Shown here: one piece after another, positions 6,741 through 7,420 of the stretch
Position numbering within the stretch: position 1 is the stretch's first letter
Layout: each line of letters starts with the position of its first letter
NCBI GenBank assembly: GCA_028707745.1
Contig: JAQWAJ010000076.1
Coordinates: 1-7,420 of the forward strand
DNA from: Bacteroidales bacterium
GTDB taxonomy: Bacteria > Bacteroidota > Bacteroidia > Bacteroidales > UBA12481
Reading direction: 5' to 3'
DNA: 7,420 nt
The notes under the pieces: generated by a model
Database searches by the model: none
The model's input: only the letters and a program-made list of their open reading frames with translations
What the model was told of the DNA's origin: nothing
Made by a program: the position numbers and the translations under genes

Positions 6741-7420
6741 ATGATATTTTTTAAGCCTACTATCAGAGCAGCCGTTGTTGTCATATTTACTGTGCTGGTA
6801 TTATTGCCTGATGCTCAATGCACTCCAGCTAAAGACTTGAACTCCGGATTTTTCAAAAAAGCACAACCCATCTGGCCAACCGGGCGGGAACTGGAGAAGA
6901 ATCTGACCGTTGGATTCAGAACGCAGTTTATCAAGCCATCAAATGGATCTGCAGTGTTGAAAATTGCCGGATCGACTCTTTACCGGATTTATCTGAATGG
7001 AACCTTTATCGGTCATGGCCCGGCTAGAGCAGGTCACGGGTACTACCGGGCGGATGAATGGGATCTTGCGGGCAAACTGACCGAAGGGAATAATATTCTG
7101 GCGATCGAAGTGGCCGGATACAATATCAACAGCTATTATCTGCCCGACCAGCCATCCTTCATCCAGGCAGAGGTAGTGTCGGGGAAAAAGGTACTTGCAG
7201 CAACCACTGCGGAGTCGGATGATTTTGAGGCGACTCAGATTACGAATCGCATTCAGAAGGCGCCCAGGTACTCTTTTCAGCGTACTTTCACCGAGTATTA
7301 CCAACTTGAACCCGGATATGATCAATGGCGCACCAAAGCCGATTTTCCGCTGCAGAGGCTGGTTTGTGAACAGACGGAGACCAAAAACCTGATCCCGAGA
7401 AGAGTTGTTTATCCTGATTT
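6741..7420 (+). CDS. Exported alpha-L-rhamnosidase-like (GH78 type) protein, 5' part
   Basis: From an ATG at 6741 the frame is open to the window end (226 full codons), so the C-terminal catalytic part is missing. Residues 1-30 form a signal peptide: basic residues K5 and R9, a hydrophobic run at 10-22 (AAVVVIFTVLVLL), and a likely cleavage near DAQCTPA. C27 does not sit in a good lipobox. After it comes a beta-rich, carbohydrate-binding-like region typical of the N-terminal domain of bacterial alpha-L-rhamnosidases: LYRIYLNGTFIGHGPARAGH (80-99), YYRADEWDL (101-109), NNILAIEVAGYNINSYY (117-133) and QPSFIQAEV (137-145). Such enzymes remove terminal L-rhamnose from plant or microbial glycans, usually in the periplasm or at the surface. 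The active site is outside the window, so the specificity and even the GH family are inferred. No Shine-Dalgarno sequence is seen, and the 91-bp gap allows its own promoter. Confidence 0.68.
   Translation, partial: MIFFKPTIRAAVVVIFTVLVLLPDAQCTPAKDLNSGFFKKAQPIWPTGRELEKNLTVGFRTQFIKPSNGSAVLKIAGSTLYRIYLNGTFIGHGPARAGHGYYRADEWDLAGKLTEGNNILAIEVAGYNINSYYLPDQPSFIQAEVVSGKKVLAATTAESDDFEATQITNRIQKAPRYSFQRTFTEYYQLEPGYDQWRTKADFPLQRLVCEQTETKNLIPRRVVYPD

Overview
The window looks like a stretch of a Bacteroidota chromosome. The evidence is the families present: a Bacteroidota-style folylpolyglutamate synthase, a large MacB/FtsX-type permease with two permease repeats, and a GH78-like glycosidase. Most starts also lack a strong Shine-Dalgarno sequence, and there is one perfect match to the Bacteroidota -7 promoter element TAnnTTTG. 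I cannot assign a genus. The content is mostly housekeeping, plus an orphan transporter permease and the start of a polysaccharide-degrading enzyme.

Left part (1-2796, minus strand). A probable three-gene operon reads leftward out of the window: a PIN-PhoH protein (2796-1468), the tRNA methylthiotransferase MtaB (1452-145), and the first 36 codons of an unrecognised gene (109-1, cut by the edge). PhoH and MtaB lie in the same reading frame, separated by tandem stops and five sense codons. MtaB appears to start on TTG. PhoH is a predicted RNA-acting ATPase/nuclease and MtaB modifies tRNA, so the pair has an RNA-metabolism theme, though no direct functional link is shown.

Middle (2797-4285). 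Only 44 bp separate the divergent start codons of phoH and folC. folC (2841-4136, plus) is complete and has all its main motifs. The following 149 bp hold a probable promoter and an inverted repeat that overlaps its -7 element.

Right part (4286-7420, plus strand). A 787-residue permease has no ATPase gene beside it and a slightly short N-terminus. After a 91-bp gap comes the exported N-terminal part of a putative alpha-L-rhamnosidase-like protein, open to the window edge.

I found no tRNA, rRNA, CRISPR array, insertion sequence, prophage gene or convincing rho-independent terminator. I saw no clear previously undescribed system. The most unusual items are the folC-permease intergenic element and the phoH-mtaB junction.
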